A stretch of 64,000 nucleotides of DNA from Eubacterium sp. Lineage in GTDB: Bacteria; Bacillota; Clostridia; Oscillospirales; Acutalibacteraceae. Shown here one piece after another: positions 16,431 to 25,821 of this stretch. Numbering within the stretch: position 1 is the stretch's first letter; every line of letters starts with the position of its first letter. The DNA is taken from contig JAFLRY010000001.1 in the NCBI GenBank assembly GCA_022511205.1, forward strand, positions 1 through 64,000. The letters run 5' to 3'. A model generated the notes under the pieces. That model did no database searches. It saw only the letters and a list, made by a program, of their open reading frames with translations, and was not told the origin of the DNA. The translations under genes were made by a program, and so were the position numbers.

Positions 16431-17156
16431 TTATTTTGAAATGGCAACGACAGTAATATTATCTCCGCCGCCGTTATTGTTCGCTTTTCTTACAAGTCTG
16501 TCCGCAAAAGCGTAATATTTTCCGTCCTGAACCTCGTTTATCATTTCATCATCAGTAACGTAATTAGAAAGTCCGTCCGTGCAAAGGATAAGAACTTCAT
16601 CGTCTTCGAGCTCTATCTCATCAAAATCTATTTCAATGCTTTTATCAACGCCTATAGCCCTCGTAATGCGGTTTTTATAGGGGTGATGCTCAGCTTCTTC
16701 CTTCGTTATCTGGCCGCTGTCTAAAAGGCGCTGAACTACGCTGTGGTCTGTGGTGACCTGCTTAAGCTCGCCGTCGTATATATAAGCTCGGCTGTCTCCC
16801 GCATGGGCTATAAAGGCGTAGCCGTTTTTAACCACGGCGCAAACGACGGTCGTACCCATTCCGTTGAGCTCGGGATTAGCATAAGCCATATCGTAAACCT
16901 CCATATTGGCGGCAGTAAGCGCGGAATGAAGCATATTTTTAATTGAGTAGTCCTTCATGCTTTCTCTGTAGGAAGCGTTTATCTTATCGCTTATGACCTT
17001 AACCGCAAGCGCCGAAGCGATGTTTCCGCCGGCAGCTCCGCCCATACCGTCACAAACGATAGCCCAGGCGACTTCATCGGGAAATTCGCCAACGGCGTAA
17101 GCGTCCTGATTCGAATCGCGTACGCGCCCCTTATCGGTTTTAGCAACGATTTTCAA
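16431..17156 (-). CDS. prpC: PP2C-family Ser/Thr phosphatase PrpC (Stp)
   Basis: Metal-dependent phosphatase that reverses PrkC phosphorylation. 241 residues with PP2C motifs: 'DKGRVRDSNQDA' at the start, 'CDGMGGAAGGNIAS', 'GDSRAYIY', 'LILCTDGLSNYV' and the final 'GGGDNITVV'. The start is TTG at 17156 (plus strand caa), overlapping rlmN by 17 bases, with GGTGGAG just upstream. It directly precedes prkC, as in most Firmicutes. Confidence 0.96.
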   Translation of the reverse strand: MKIVAKTDKGRVRDSNQDAYAVGEFPDEVAWAIVCDGMGGAAGGNIASALAVKVISDKINASYRESMKDYSIKNMLHSALTAANMEVYDMAYANPELNGMGTTVVCAVVKNGYAFIAHAGDSRAYIYDGELKQVTTDHSVVQRLLDSGQITKEEAEHHPYKNRITRAIGVDKSIEIDFDEIELEDDEVLILCTDGLSNYVTDDEMINEVQDGKYYAFADRLVRKANNNGGGDNITVVAISK

Positions 17157-18186
17157 TTACTCCACCCCGTTTTCTTCTAAGCTGACCGCAGGAAGCATTG
17201 ATATCGCTTCCAAGCGTTCTTCTTATTGTAGCATTAATTGAGTTATTTTTCAATATCTGTTCAAATTTATGTATCCTGTCAATACTGCTTTTTACGTTTC
17301 CGCGCTCCGCAACGTCATTCACGGGAATCAGATTAACGTGACAAAGCATTCCTTTGAGCTTTTTCGACAATTCTAATGCGCATTTATCGGAATCGTTTAC
17401 GTTGTTTATCAGCGTATATTCAAAAGAAACGCGCCTGTTGGTTTTCGCTATGTATTCACGGCAGACGCTGAGTATCTCATCAACGCCCCACTTGTTATTT
17501 ACAGGCATCGTTCTGCTTCTTATCTCATCGTTTGGGGCGTGGAGCGAAATCGTGAGCGTTATGGGAAGCTCCTCGTTCATAAGGTCTCTTATTTTCGGCA
17601 CGATTCCGCAGGTGGAGAGGGAAATATTTCTCATTGAGATGTTGAGCCCGTTTTCATTATTAACGTTGCGGATAAAGCTTAAAACGTTATCGTAATTATC
17701 GAGCGGCTCGCCGATACCCATTAAAACGATATTGGAGATCCTTATATTCAAATCCTTTTGCGCTGCGTGAAGCTGAGCTTCTATCTCCCCTGCCTCAAGA
17801 TTTCTTTTAAAACCCGCAAGCGTTGAAGCGCAGAAAGTGCAGCCCATTTTACAGCCCACTTGACTGGATACGCAGATCGTGTAGCCGTGCTTATACTCCA
17901 TTATAACGGACTCTAAATATTCGCCGTCGTGAAGCCTAAAGAGATATTTTACCGTTCCGTCTATCTTTGAAACAAGCTTTTGCTCTATCTCACAAGTTGA
18001 AATAAAGAAGCTTTCCGAAAGCCTTGCCCTTAGATCCTTTGAGATATTGCTCATTTCATCAAAGGAATCAACGCCGAATTTGTGCAGCCATTCGAAAATC
18101 TGCTTTGCGCGGAATTTAGGCAGACCGAGAGAAATGATTTCATTATTCAGTTCATCATAAGTGAGTGATCTGATATCCCTTTTCAT
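17140..18186 (-). CDS. rlmN: Dual-specificity 23S rRNA/tRNA methyltransferase RlmN
   Basis: Radical-SAM enzyme that methylates C2 of A2503 in 23S rRNA and A37 of some tRNAs. 348 residues. The cluster motif is CKMGCTFC within 'VGCKMGCTFCAST', and the methyl-carrying cysteine lies in 'DINASCGQL' near the C-terminus. AAGGA lies six bases before the ATG, which abuts the rsmB stop (TAAATG). Confidence 0.97.
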   Translation of the reverse strand: MKRDIRSLTYDELNNEIISLGLPKFRAKQIFEWLHKFGVDSFDEMSNISKDLRARLSESFFISTCEIEQKLVSKIDGTVKYLFRLHDGEYLESVIMEYKHGYTICVSSQVGCKMGCTFCASTLAGFKRNLEAGEIEAQLHAAQKDLNIRISNIVLMGIGEPLDNYDNVLSFIRNVNNENGLNISMRNISLSTCGIVPKIRDLMNEELPITLTISLHAPNDEIRSRTMPVNNKWGVDEILSVCREYIAKTNRRVSFEYTLINNVNDSDKCALELSKKLKGMLCHVNLIPVNDVAERGNVKSSIDRIHKFEQILKNNSINATIRRTLGSDINASCGQLRRKRGGVIENRC

Positions 18187-19422
18187 TTAATTCCTTTCAA
18201 TAACGCAGTAGAAAAAGCCGTCTCCCCCCATTGGTGACGGGAAAGTGGTTTTCGTTTCAACGGCGGTAAAATCGTTGTTTTCCGCCAAAAATCTTTCAAC
18301 GACCTTTTCGTTTTCACGCTTGTTCAGCGTGCAGGTGGAATACAGAAGCCTGCCACCCTTCTTTAAATATTTTGAGGAGGTTTCAAGAATTTTAAACTGT
18401 ATTTCGGGAAGTTCCTTAATGCTATCTAAATCTTTATACCTTATTTCGGGCTTTCTGCGGATAATTCCAAAGCCGCTGCACGGCACGTCACAGATAATTT
18501 TATCAGCCATTGGAAGCGAATCATTATAGACAGTGGCATCGTTTACAGCAGTTTCAATGCAGGTAAGCTTTAATCTTTCAATGCCCTGCTTTATCAATTC
18601 CACCCTTTGAGGGTGAAGCTCAAGGGCTAAAACCTTTCCTTTATCCCCCATAAATCCTGCGGCGGTGAAAGCCTTGCCGCCGGGAGCTGAGCAAACGTCC
18701 AGCACCGTATCGTTTTCTTTTATATCAAGCGCCTTTACGGCTTCGTAGCAGGACATATCCTCAATATGAAAAAGTCCGTTTTCAAAAGCTCTGCATCTAT
18801 TGAGATCAAAAGCGGAGGTCATCATAACGAGATCGCCGATCATTTCGCCCTCGATACCGTCACAATTTAGCTCATACAAAAGCTCATCCGCGTCCACTAC
18901 CGCTTTATTGGGAACGGCAAAAACCGGTGCGTTTTCGTTAAGGCAGGGCAAAAACGAATCAACGATATCCGCGCCATACGCCTTGCGCCACATATTTATG
19001 AGATGCTGAGGAACTGAATATCTGATACTCAGATCGTCAATTTCATCTAAATTGATTCTGTTCTCATCGATTTTATGTAAAACGGCGTTTATAAGCTTAG
19101 AATAGTAGCTGAGGCCGTTTTTATTGGCAAGCTCAACGCTTTCGTTTATGGCGGCGCTGGCAGGCACCTTATCCATAAAATAGAGCTGATAAACGCCCAT
19201 TCTGAGAATAACGAGCACCTTAGGCTTCGGCTTTACGCAATGCTCGGAAATAATCTTATCAAGCGTTAATTTCCGCTCTGCAACGCCGTAAACCAGCCGT
19301 GTTATGAAAGCCTTAGAATTTTCCGTATCACTGATCGCCGTATCAAGCGCTAAATTTGAATAAGCGTCATCATAAAAAATTTTATATAAGGCTTCAAAGG
19401 CTATCTGTCTTGAATTTTTCAT
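18187..19422 (-). CDS. rsmB: 16S rRNA m5C967 methyltransferase RsmB
   Basis: SAM-dependent RNA methyltransferase with an N-terminal NusB-like RNA-binding domain (about 1-140). The Rossmann methyltransferase domain has 'VLDVCSAPGGKA' for SAM binding, and the cysteines of 'DVPCSGFG' and 'STCTLNKREN' for catalysis and release. The 411-residue length is slightly below average. The start overlaps the Zn-peptidase stop by four bases. fmt-rsmB-rlmN is a conserved order. Confidence 0.96.
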   Translation of the reverse strand: MKNSRQIAFEALYKIFYDDAYSNLALDTAISDTENSKAFITRLVYGVAERKLTLDKIISEHCVKPKPKVLVILRMGVYQLYFMDKVPASAAINESVELANKNGLSYYSKLINAVLHKIDENRINLDEIDDLSIRYSVPQHLINMWRKAYGADIVDSFLPCLNENAPVFAVPNKAVVDADELLYELNCDGIEGEMIGDLVMMTSAFDLNRCRAFENGLFHIEDMSCYEAVKALDIKENDTVLDVCSAPGGKAFTAAGFMGDKGKVLALELHPQRVELIKQGIERLKLTCIETAVNDATVYNDSLPMADKIICDVPCSGFGIIRRKPEIRYKDLDSIKELPEIQFKILETSSKYLKKGGRLLYSTCTLNKRENEKVVERFLAENNDFTAVETKTTFPSPMGGDGFFYCVIERN

Positions 19423-20108
19423 CGTCTTCTGTTAACCAAAATCAAAAGTCTTAAAAGCGTGGCAAGGGCTGAAGCAAGGGCGGCAACGTAGGTAAGCGCC
19501 GCGGCGGTCAAAACCTTCTTCGCGCCGTTGTATTCCTCGCCGACCAAAAAGCCGTTTTCGCTTATTACTCTGAGCGCGCGCGCTGAAGCGTTGAATTCAA
19601 CGGGAAGCGTAATGAGCTGAAAAAGAGCAACCGCGCCGTAAAGAGCTATGCCTATATAAATAAGCGTTTCCGAGTAGATAAACATTCCGAAAAGCGCAAG
19701 CGGTATACCTAAAAATGAACCGAAGCGCGTAACGGGAATTATAAAATTGCGTATTTTCAGCGGAAAATATCCCTGCGCGTGCTGGCAGGCGTGACCCGCT
19801 TCGTGGCAGGCAATGCCGATGGCGGCAATGCTTCTTGAATTGAAAACGCCCTCTGAAAGGCAGATTTCCTTCGTTTTGGGATTATAATGATCGCTGAGCT
19901 TGCCTGAAATTCGCTTGATCCTAACGTCTGAAATGCCGTTAAGCTGTAAAAGCCTGTAGGCGGCGTCAGCACCGGTCATTCCTCTGGAGTTCATTACTCT
20001 GCTGAATTTGTTGTAATTTGAATTGACCTTATGCTGGCAGAACAGCGAAAAGATCAGAACAGGGATCATTATATAACCTGTCATGTAATATGCAAAATAA
20101 CTTCCCAT
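19419..20108 (-). CDS. Membrane zinc metallopeptidase (YugP-like, Zn_peptidase_2)
   Basis: 229-residue membrane protein with an N-terminal TM segment, a zinc-binding HEAGHACQHA motif at about residue 100, and further hydrophobic segments (about 122-165 and 200-225). It matches the YugP-like neutral zinc peptidase family, whose substrate is unknown. It sits between fmt and rsmB; B. subtilis has nothing there, though other Clostridia often do. GGAG lies six bases before the ATG. Confidence 0.9.
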   Translation of the reverse strand: MGSYFAYYMTGYIMIPVLIFSLFCQHKVNSNYNKFSRVMNSRGMTGADAAYRLLQLNGISDVRIKRISGKLSDHYNPKTKEICLSEGVFNSRSIAAIGIACHEAGHACQHAQGYFPLKIRNFIIPVTRFGSFLGIPLALFGMFIYSETLIYIGIALYGAVALFQLITLPVEFNASARALRVISENGFLVGEEYNGAKKVLTAAALTYVAALASALATLLRLLILVNRRR

Positions 20109-20109
20109 A

Positions 20110-21039
20110 TCATTCTCCTATTTTTGCGCCAATTTTTATTTGGTTGCCCGCGAGAAAGGATTTGATATCCATTTTCTTTTTGCCGTCCGGCTGGATCTCA
20201 AGAATATCAATGCATTTTCCGTCCCCGCAGGAAACTGTGAGTACGTTTTTATTATTTACGATTTCTCCCGCTTCATTACCGGTTTCACCGCTTAAAACGG
20301 ACTTGAGAATTTTAACGGTTTTGCCGTTTATTACAGTTGAAGCGGCGGGCCAAGTCTGAAGTCCTCTTATAAGATTGTGAATTTCAAAAGCAGATTTGCT
20401 CCAGTCAATCGCACTCATATCCTTGCTGATCATTGAAGCATAGCCGAAATCGCCCTCGGGTTGAGGCTTTGGGACAGCTTCGCCGTTTTCGATCAGAGTA
20501 AGCGCTTCAATAAGCGCGTCAGCACCGATTACGGAAAGCCTTTCAAAAAGCTCCTCCGAGGTCTCATTTATGCCGATTTCCATTTTCTTAACGAGAAGCA
20601 TATCGCCCGTATCGATGCCGTCAGCCATTTGCATAATGGTTACGCCGGTTTCCTTATCACCGTTTATAACTGCCCACTGAATCGGTGCCGCGCCGCGGTA
20701 TTTCGGAAGCAGTGAAGCGTGAACGTTAACGCAGCCGTATTTGGGATAATCAAGAATCTCTCTCGGCAGAATTTTGCCGTAGGCAACAACAACGATGACT
20801 TCTGGGGCTAATTCTTTTATTATTTCAAGCCCCTTGCCGTCCTTAAGCGTATTTGGCTGAAACACGGTAATACCGTGCTTTTCAGCAGCTACCTTAACGG
20901 GCGGCGGCGTTATAATTTGCTTTCTGCCCACCTTTTTATCAGGCTGGGTGAAAACACCCAAAACCTCGTGACCGCTTCCAATGAGCCTTTCAAGGCAAGG
21001 CACGGCAAAATCGGGAGTACCCATAAAAACTATTTTCAT
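20110..21039 (-). CDS. fmt: Methionyl-tRNA formyltransferase
   Basis: Formylates initiator Met-tRNA using 10-formyl-THF. 309 residues, normal length. The N-terminal Rossmann domain has '[15 protein letters not shown]', the catalytic '[17 protein letters not shown]' and '[17 protein letters not shown]'. A C-terminal OB domain follows. The ATG overlaps the def stop (ATGA), coupling it to the deformylase that removes the formyl group. Confidence 0.97.
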   Translation of the reverse strand: MKIVFMGTPDFAVPCLERLIGSGHEVLGVFTQPDKKVGRKQIITPPPVKVAAEKHGITVFQPNTLKDGKGLEIIKELAPEVIVVVAYGKILPREILDYPKYGCVNVHASLLPKYRGAAPIQWAVINGDKETGVTIMQMADGIDTGDMLLVKKMEIGINETSEELFERLSVIGADALIEALTLIENGEAVPKPQPEGDFGYASMISKDMSAIDWSKSAFEIHNLIRGLQTWPAASTVINGKTVKILKSVLSGETGNEAGEIVNNKNVLTVSCGDGKCIDILEIQPDGKKKMDIKSFLAGNQIKIGAKIGE

Positions 21040-21494
21040 TGTTCTTCAATCACTCCGTCGGGAACGCGCGTAGTAAATAAAATTCCGTCCAAATGGTCAA
21101 GCTCGTGGCAGAAGGCTCTCGCTTTGAGACCCTCGCCTGTGAAAACCTGCCATTTGCCGTTTCTGTCCTGCGCTTTGACCTGAACCTTCATTGGGCGCAC
21201 AGTAACGCCCCACTTTCCGGGAAGTGAGAGGCAGCCCTCCTGCTCGCGCTGTTCGCCCTCGCTAAGCGTGATTTCGGGATTGACAAGCTCCATAGGTCCT
21301 TCGCCGATATCGATTACTACTACTCTTTTAAGTATGCCAACCTGAACGGCCGCAAGACCAACGCCGTTTTCCTTATATAATGTTTCAAGCATATCGTCTA
21401 TGAGTATGCCTAATCTGTCATCGAATTTTTCAACCTTTCGGCTGACTTTGTTAAGTATCGGATCGCCGAGCTTAACTACGTTTCTAAGTGCCAT
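21036..21494 (-). CDS. def: Peptide deformylase
   Basis: Iron/zinc enzyme that removes the N-formyl group from nascent proteins. 152 residues with all three motifs: [10 protein letters not shown] (Val where Pro is usual), EGCLSLPG and HELDHLDG. It lies 10 bases after priA and overlaps fmt. Confidence 0.97.
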   Translation of the reverse strand: MALRNVVKLGDPILNKVSRKVEKFDDRLGILIDDMLETLYKENGVGLAAVQVGILKRVVVIDIGEGPMELVNPEITLSEGEQREQEGCLSLPGKWGVTVRPMKVQVKAQDRNGKWQVFTGEGLKARAFCHELDHLDGILFTTRVPDGVIEEQ

Positions 21495-21504
21495 TTATAT
21501 TCTC

Positions 21505-23730
21505 CTAAGATAAATCGTAAGGATTGAGATCAAGACTGACCGAAATATCCTTGAATTCTTTTATTTTACTTATTCTTTTCAAAATTTCGCTGAGCATTCT
21601 GCGAACGTTCTGTGAATTTCTGCATTTTACCGCTAGCCTGTATCTGAAATTATTATTCATTTTGCTGATCTTTGCCGGGCTTGGGCCGAGAACGATCAGC
21701 TTTTCGTTTTTATACTCGTTACCGTTCAGCTCAACGAGAAAATCAAAAAATTGCTTTGAGCATTTCAAAACGATGTTTTCGTCCTCCCCCGTAAAGGAAG
21801 CGGAATATATATCGCAAAACGGCGGATATGTAAGCGCTTTTCTCAGCGCGATCTCAGTTTCATAAAAGGATTTATAATCCTGATTGCCCGCAAATTCGAT
21901 AATGGGATTGTTGGGGTTTACAGTCTGTATAACCGCCCTGCCCTTCTCATTTCGCCGTCCGCTTCTGCCGACCACCTGCGTGATGAGATCAAAGGATCTC
22001 TCATTAGAGGTATAATTCTCGTCGTAAAGCGAATTATCCGCGTTGACTACGCCGACCAAAGTAACGTTTGGAAAATCAAGCCCCTTCGCCACCATTTGCG
22101 TGCCAAGCAGAATATCGTAATCTCCGCTTGCGAAAGCGTCAAAAAGCTTTTGATGGCCGAATTTTCCCGCCGTGGTGTCCGCGTCCATACGAAGTACTTT
22201 CGCTTCCGGGAAAAGGAATTTCAGCGAATCCTCAATCCTCTGCGTGCCGTATCCGCTGTAGCGAATGCTGTTTTCGCCGCAATTGGGACAAATATGATCA
22301 AGCGGCTTCGTATATCCGCAATAATGGCACATCAGTCGGTTGTTGTAGCTGTGATAAGTTAAGCTGATACTGCAATTGGGGCAGGTCACAACGTGTCCAC
22401 AGGAATTACAGGCTATAAATGTATTATAACCTCGCCTGTTAATCAAAAGTATCGTTTGCTTTTTATTATCAAGATTTTCCTGAATGAGCCTGCGTAAGGT
22501 CTCCGAAACGGAGGTTTTATTCGTTTTTGGCTCTGCTTTCATATCAACGGTGATGACCTCGGGAAGCTTAGCCTCGCCGTATCTTTCCGTCAGCTCACAA
22601 AGCTTATATTTGCCGTTTACGGCGGCTGAATAGCTCTCTACGCTGGGCGTAGCGGAGGTCATAAGAAACAGCGCCTTATTGTATTTGCATCTGTAATTGG
22701 CAACTTCCCTGGCGTGATAACGCGGCGTGCGTTCGCTTTTGTAGGTCTGCTCCTGCTCCTCGTCCATAATGATGAGACCGAGATTGTGAAGCGGTGCGAA
22801 AACTGCGCTTCGCGTGCCGATAACGATTTTGGCTTCTCCCCTGTTTGCACGCTTATATTCGTCGTTTCGCTCGCCGAGGGAAAGCCCGCTGTGAAACACG
22901 GCAACCGTTTTACCGTAGCGCTTTTGGAAGATTGAAAGCACCTGCGGCGTGAGCGCGATCTCAGGTACCATAACGATAACGTCTTTACCCATATCAACGG
23001 CCTTATCGATAAGCGAAAGATAGACCTGGGTTTTTCCGGAGCCTGTAACTCCGTACAAAAGCCCCGTTCCGCCGTTTTTATCAAGCATTTCTGCGTAGGT
23101 ATCATAAGCCTTTTGTTGTTGTGCTGAAAGAATGATTTCCTTTCTTTCGCCCGTGTCGCTTACGTTCTTATAGGGATTGCGGTAAATTTCTTTATCGTAA
23201 ATCTCGCAAACGCCGTATTTAACGAGATTTTTAACTACGGCTTCACCTACTGAGCAAAACTCACAGACCTCGTTAACAGCGGCAGTGCCAACGTCAAAAA
23301 GCAGATCAACAACGTTCTTTTGCTTCGGCGTCAGCTTTGGCAGCTCCTCCTCGTTTTCAATAACGAGGCGAACCATTCGGCTGCTTTTGTCGCCCACCTT
23401 ATCGATACCTCTCGGGAGCATTTGCGTTAAACACTCATACGTGGTGCAAAAGCATCTTTCCTTTAGCCACAGAGCAAGGCTTACCATTTCCGGAGTTAAC
23501 ACGGGAGAGTTGCCCGCAACCGAGGAAATCTCCTTTAAATCGGTATTGATCGCCTCAAAAAGCTTCATTACTATGCCGTATCGTAAAACGTTTCCCTTGC
23601 CGAAGGGTACTTTAACTCTCGTTCCGACGGTTATTAACTTTTTTAAATCATCGGGAACGTAATAGTCGTAGTCCGAATCGTAGTTGAAAAAGGTTTTTTC
23701 AACGGCAACTGTAGCGATAAGCCTTATCAT
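21505..23730 (-). CDS. priA: Primosomal replication restart helicase PriA
   Basis: 3'-to-5' DNA helicase that reloads the replisome at stalled forks. 741 residues. An N-terminal DNA-binding domain precedes Walker A GVTGSGKTQ and a Walker B box that reads DEEQ rather than DEEH/DEAH. Zinc-binding cysteines sit in CNSCGHVVTCPNC and CHYCGY...CPNCG, followed by helicase C-terminal motifs such as 'GTQMVAKGLDFPNV' and 'QVVGRSGR'. It overlaps rpoZ by four bases. The coaBC gene that precedes priA in B. subtilis is absent here. Confidence 0.97.
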   Translation of the reverse strand: MIRLIATVAVEKTFFNYDSDYDYYVPDDLKKLITVGTRVKVPFGKGNVLRYGIVMKLFEAINTDLKEISSVAGNSPVLTPEMVSLALWLKERCFCTTYECLTQMLPRGIDKVGDKSSRMVRLVIENEEELPKLTPKQKNVVDLLFDVGTAAVNEVCEFCSVGEAVVKNLVKYGVCEIYDKEIYRNPYKNVSDTGERKEIILSAQQQKAYDTYAEMLDKNGGTGLLYGVTGSGKTQVYLSLIDKAVDMGKDVIVMVPEIALTPQVLSIFQKRYGKTVAVFHSGLSLGERNDEYKRANRGEAKIVIGTRSAVFAPLHNLGLIIMDEEQEQTYKSERTPRYHAREVANYRCKYNKALFLMTSATPSVESYSAAVNGKYKLCELTERYGEAKLPEVITVDMKAEPKTNKTSVSETLRRLIQENLDNKKQTILLINRRGYNTFIACNSCGHVVTCPNCSISLTYHSYNNRLMCHYCGYTKPLDHICPNCGENSIRYSGYGTQRIEDSLKFLFPEAKVLRMDADTTAGKFGHQKLFDAFASGDYDILLGTQMVAKGLDFPNVTLVGVVNADNSLYDENYTSNERSFDLITQVVGRSGRRNEKGRAVIQTVNPNNPIIEFAGNQDYKSFYETEIALRKALTYPPFCDIYSASFTGEDENIVLKCSKQFFDFLVELNGNEYKNEKLIVLGPSPAKISKMNNNFRYRLAVKCRNSQNVRRMLSEILKRISKIKEFKDISVSLDLNPYDLS

Positions 23731-23942
23731 TTATTCTCTGAAATAAGGGTGTCCGGCTCTTCAACAACGTATTTTCCGTTGAGAATATCATCTATAGCAA
23801 GAGAAACCGTTTTCGTATCAAGCAAAACTTCTCTTTTAACAGCGTCCTCACGGATCTCTCTTGCTCTTTTAGCCGTGCCGATAACAAGGCTGTATCTGCT
23901 GTTGCAATTCTTTAAAAGCTTCTTTAAATCTGGGTTAAACAT
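23727..23942 (-). CDS. rpoZ: RNA polymerase omega subunit
   Basis: 71-residue small subunit that stabilises RNA polymerase beta'. It has the typical 'NSRYSLVIGTAKRAREI' core and a following 'SLAIDDILNGKYV'. It lies 15 bases after gmk and its stop overlaps the priA start (ATGA). gmk-rpoZ is a near-universal Firmicutes pair. Confidence 0.94.
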   Translation of the reverse strand: MFNPDLKKLLKNCNSRYSLVIGTAKRAREIREDAVKREVLLDTKTVSLAIDDILNGKYVVEEPDTLISENK

Positions 23943-23957
23943 AGTAATTTCTCCTTA

Positions 23958-24533
23958 TTACATATTACGTTTTTTTAATTCATTGTTAAGTATTTCATTT
24001 ATTTCCTCAACGGCCTTTGAAAGCTCGTTGTTGACTACAGTGTATTCAAACAGAGATGCGCATTTTACTTCGTCCTCTGCAATTTTCATTCTGCTTTTTA
24101 TGGCTTCATCGCTTTCCGTATTTCGCTTGATAAGCCTTTTTTTCAATGTTTCCATATCGGGCGGCATAAGAAAGATAGAAACTGCGTCAGGGCAGCGCTT
24201 CATAACCTTTTGCGCGCCTACCCGTTCAATAATAAGAAAGCAAATCTTGCCCGATTCGATCATCCTCTTAGCGGGAGCGGCGGGAGTGCCGTAATACTTT
24301 CCGGCGTAGCTTACGTATTCGAGAAATTCATCGTTTTCGATCATTTCTTCGAATTCCTCTTTGGAGTGAAAATAATAATTCACACCGTTTTGTTCTCCAT
24401 CTCTCGGAGTGCGGGTGGTGGCGGAAATGGATTCGCAAACGTCGCTTCTAACCTTTTGAATTTCTCTGAAAACTGTATCCTTTCCGCAGCCGCTGGGGGC
24501 GGAGAGGATAACCATCATACCTTTTTGAGCCAT
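23958..24533 (-). CDS. gmk: Guanylate kinase
   Basis: Converts GMP to GDP with ATP. 191 residues. P-loop SAPSGCGKDT (residues 12-21; Asp replaces the usual Ser/Thr-rich end), GMP-binding 'SISATTRTPRDGEQNGVNY' and 'TVVNNEL' near the end. GGAGGTG lies five bases before the ATG, directly after remA. Confidence 0.96.
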   Translation of the reverse strand: MAQKGMMVILSAPSGCGKDTVFREIQKVRSDVCESISATTRTPRDGEQNGVNYYFHSKEEFEEMIENDEFLEYVSYAGKYYGTPAAPAKRMIESGKICFLIIERVGAQKVMKRCPDAVSIFLMPPDMETLKKRLIKRNTESDEAIKSRMKIAEDEVKCASLFEYTVVNNELSKAVEEINEILNNELKKRNM

Positions 24534-24534
24534 A

Positions 24535-24774
24535 TTACACCTCCGCGCCGAGCCTTGCGGCGATCTGCTTAAGATCCATATATGACAATATCACGTTGTC
24601 TGAATCCGTGATGATAACGCTCATCGTTTTTCTGCCGTGGGTGGCGTCTATAAGACTGCCGTTCGCCTTAGCTTCCTGAACGATTCGTTTAACGGGGGCA
24701 GATTCGGGGCTTACTATGGAAATGATCCTGTCCGTATTCACAAGATTTCCGAAGCCGATATTAACTAAATTCAT
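24535..24774 (-). CDS. remA: Extracellular matrix regulator RemA (DUF370)
   Basis: 79-residue DNA-binding protein that in B. subtilis activates matrix and osmoprotection genes as an octameric ring. The family pattern '[24 protein letters not shown]' and 'DATHGRKT' is clear. It sits between yicC and gmk, as in B. subtilis. Its targets in this organism are unknown. Confidence 0.94.
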   Translation of the reverse strand: MNLVNIGFGNLVNTDRIISIVSPESAPVKRIVQEAKANGSLIDATHGRKTMSVIITDSDNVILSYMDLKQIAARLGAEV

Positions 24775-24787
24775 ATTGCTTCGCCCC

Positions 24788-25666
24788 TTATTCTACGTTC
24801 TGAATCTGCTCACGGATCTTTTCGATCTCTGCTTTGATATCAACGATCTTTCGGGCGATCTCAACATCGTTCGCCTTTGAGCCGATGGTGTTTGCCTCGC
24901 GATTGATCTCCTGAACGAGGAAATCCATTTTTCTGCCTACAGGCTCGTTGCTTTCAAGGAAATTATTAAGCTGTTCAATATGAGAGCGCAGGCGGACTGT
25001 TTCCTCAGCTACCGCAACCTTATCGGCAAATACGGCAACCTCCTGAAGTATTCTGCCCTCATCAAGGGAAACGTCGCCGAGAAGCTCGTGAACACGCTCA
25101 ACAAGCTTTTGATTGTAAAGGCGGACTGTTTCGGGCGAACGCTCCTCGATATAGGAAACGTTTTCGAGAATATTCTGACCTCTTGAATAAATATCAGCCT
25201 TCATCTTCGCGCCTTCCGTTTCGCGCATGGTGATGAACTTTTCGATAGCTTCATCCGCAACGGCTTTCGTCAAGCTCCAGAGCTTATCCTCGTCTTCCTC
25301 AGCCTTTTTCGGGATAAGCACCTCGGGATAATGGGAAATAGAAACTGCTCCGAAGTCCTCGCGCAGATTGTACTCTGCGGAAAGCTCCTTCAGCGCCTTA
25401 ACGTAGGCGGAAGCAAGCGTGTGATTGATAACCACCTGAGCGTTATCGGTATTCAGCGCTTCGATAGTAACGTAACAATCCACCTTGCCGCGGGAGACCT
25501 TAGAGTTAATATGGGATTTCAGCTTTTCCTCAAGAAAGCCGTACTGCCTCGGCAATCTGCAGGAAAATTCAAAATATCTGTGATTTACCGATTTGATTTC
25601 AACGGTGATAACGTATCCGTCTGTTTCGGCAAAGGCTCTGCCGAAGCCCGTCATTGATCTTATCAT
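24788..25666 (-). CDS. yloC: YicC/YloC family endoribonuclease
   Basis: 292-residue protein beginning [11 protein letters not shown], the signature of the YicC/YloC family, recently shown to be endoribonucleases acting on RNA hairpins. The C-terminal DUF1732 signature '[22 protein letters not shown]' is present. GAGG and AGG elements precede the ATG. It is the first gene of the long operon ending at spoVM, with a promoter at 25704-25733. Confidence 0.94.
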   Translation of the reverse strand: MIRSMTGFGRAFAETDGYVITVEIKSVNHRYFEFSCRLPRQYGFLEEKLKSHINSKVSRGKVDCYVTIEALNTDNAQVVINHTLASAYVKALKELSAEYNLREDFGAVSISHYPEVLIPKKAEEDEDKLWSLTKAVADEAIEKFITMRETEGAKMKADIYSRGQNILENVSYIEERSPETVRLYNQKLVERVHELLGDVSLDEGRILQEVAVFADKVAVAEETVRLRSHIEQLNNFLESNEPVGRKMDFLVQEINREANTIGSKANDVEIARKIVDIKAEIEKIREQIQNVE

Positions 25667-25703
25667 AACCTGTTCCTCAAAATATATAGTATTATTGGTA
25701 AAA

Positions 25704-25733
25704 ATTATAAGACATTATTTATATGTAGGTCAA
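25704..25733 (-). promoter_or_regulatory. SigA-type promoter for the yicC-to-spoVM operon
   Basis: Minus strand TTGACC, 18-base spacer, TATAAT, about 38 bases before the yicC start. No other clear promoter or terminator is seen in the next 13 kb, so it may drive all genes down to spoVM, with internal promoters possible. Confidence 0.82.
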
Positions 25734-25780
25734 TATTTTGTTAACAAATTATTTACAATATTCATAATTATTTAACAATT

Positions 25781-25808
25781 AAAGCCTCCCCATTTAAAGG
25801 AAGGCTTT
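25781..25808 (-). terminator. Probable terminator after the WYL regulator
   Basis: Minus strand AAAGCCTtCC, loop, GGgAGGCTTT, then AATTGTT. The stem is good but the T-run is poor. It lies 13 bases beyond the stop of the regulator gene. Confidence 0.55.
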
Positions 25809-25821
25809 AATTCTTTGTATT

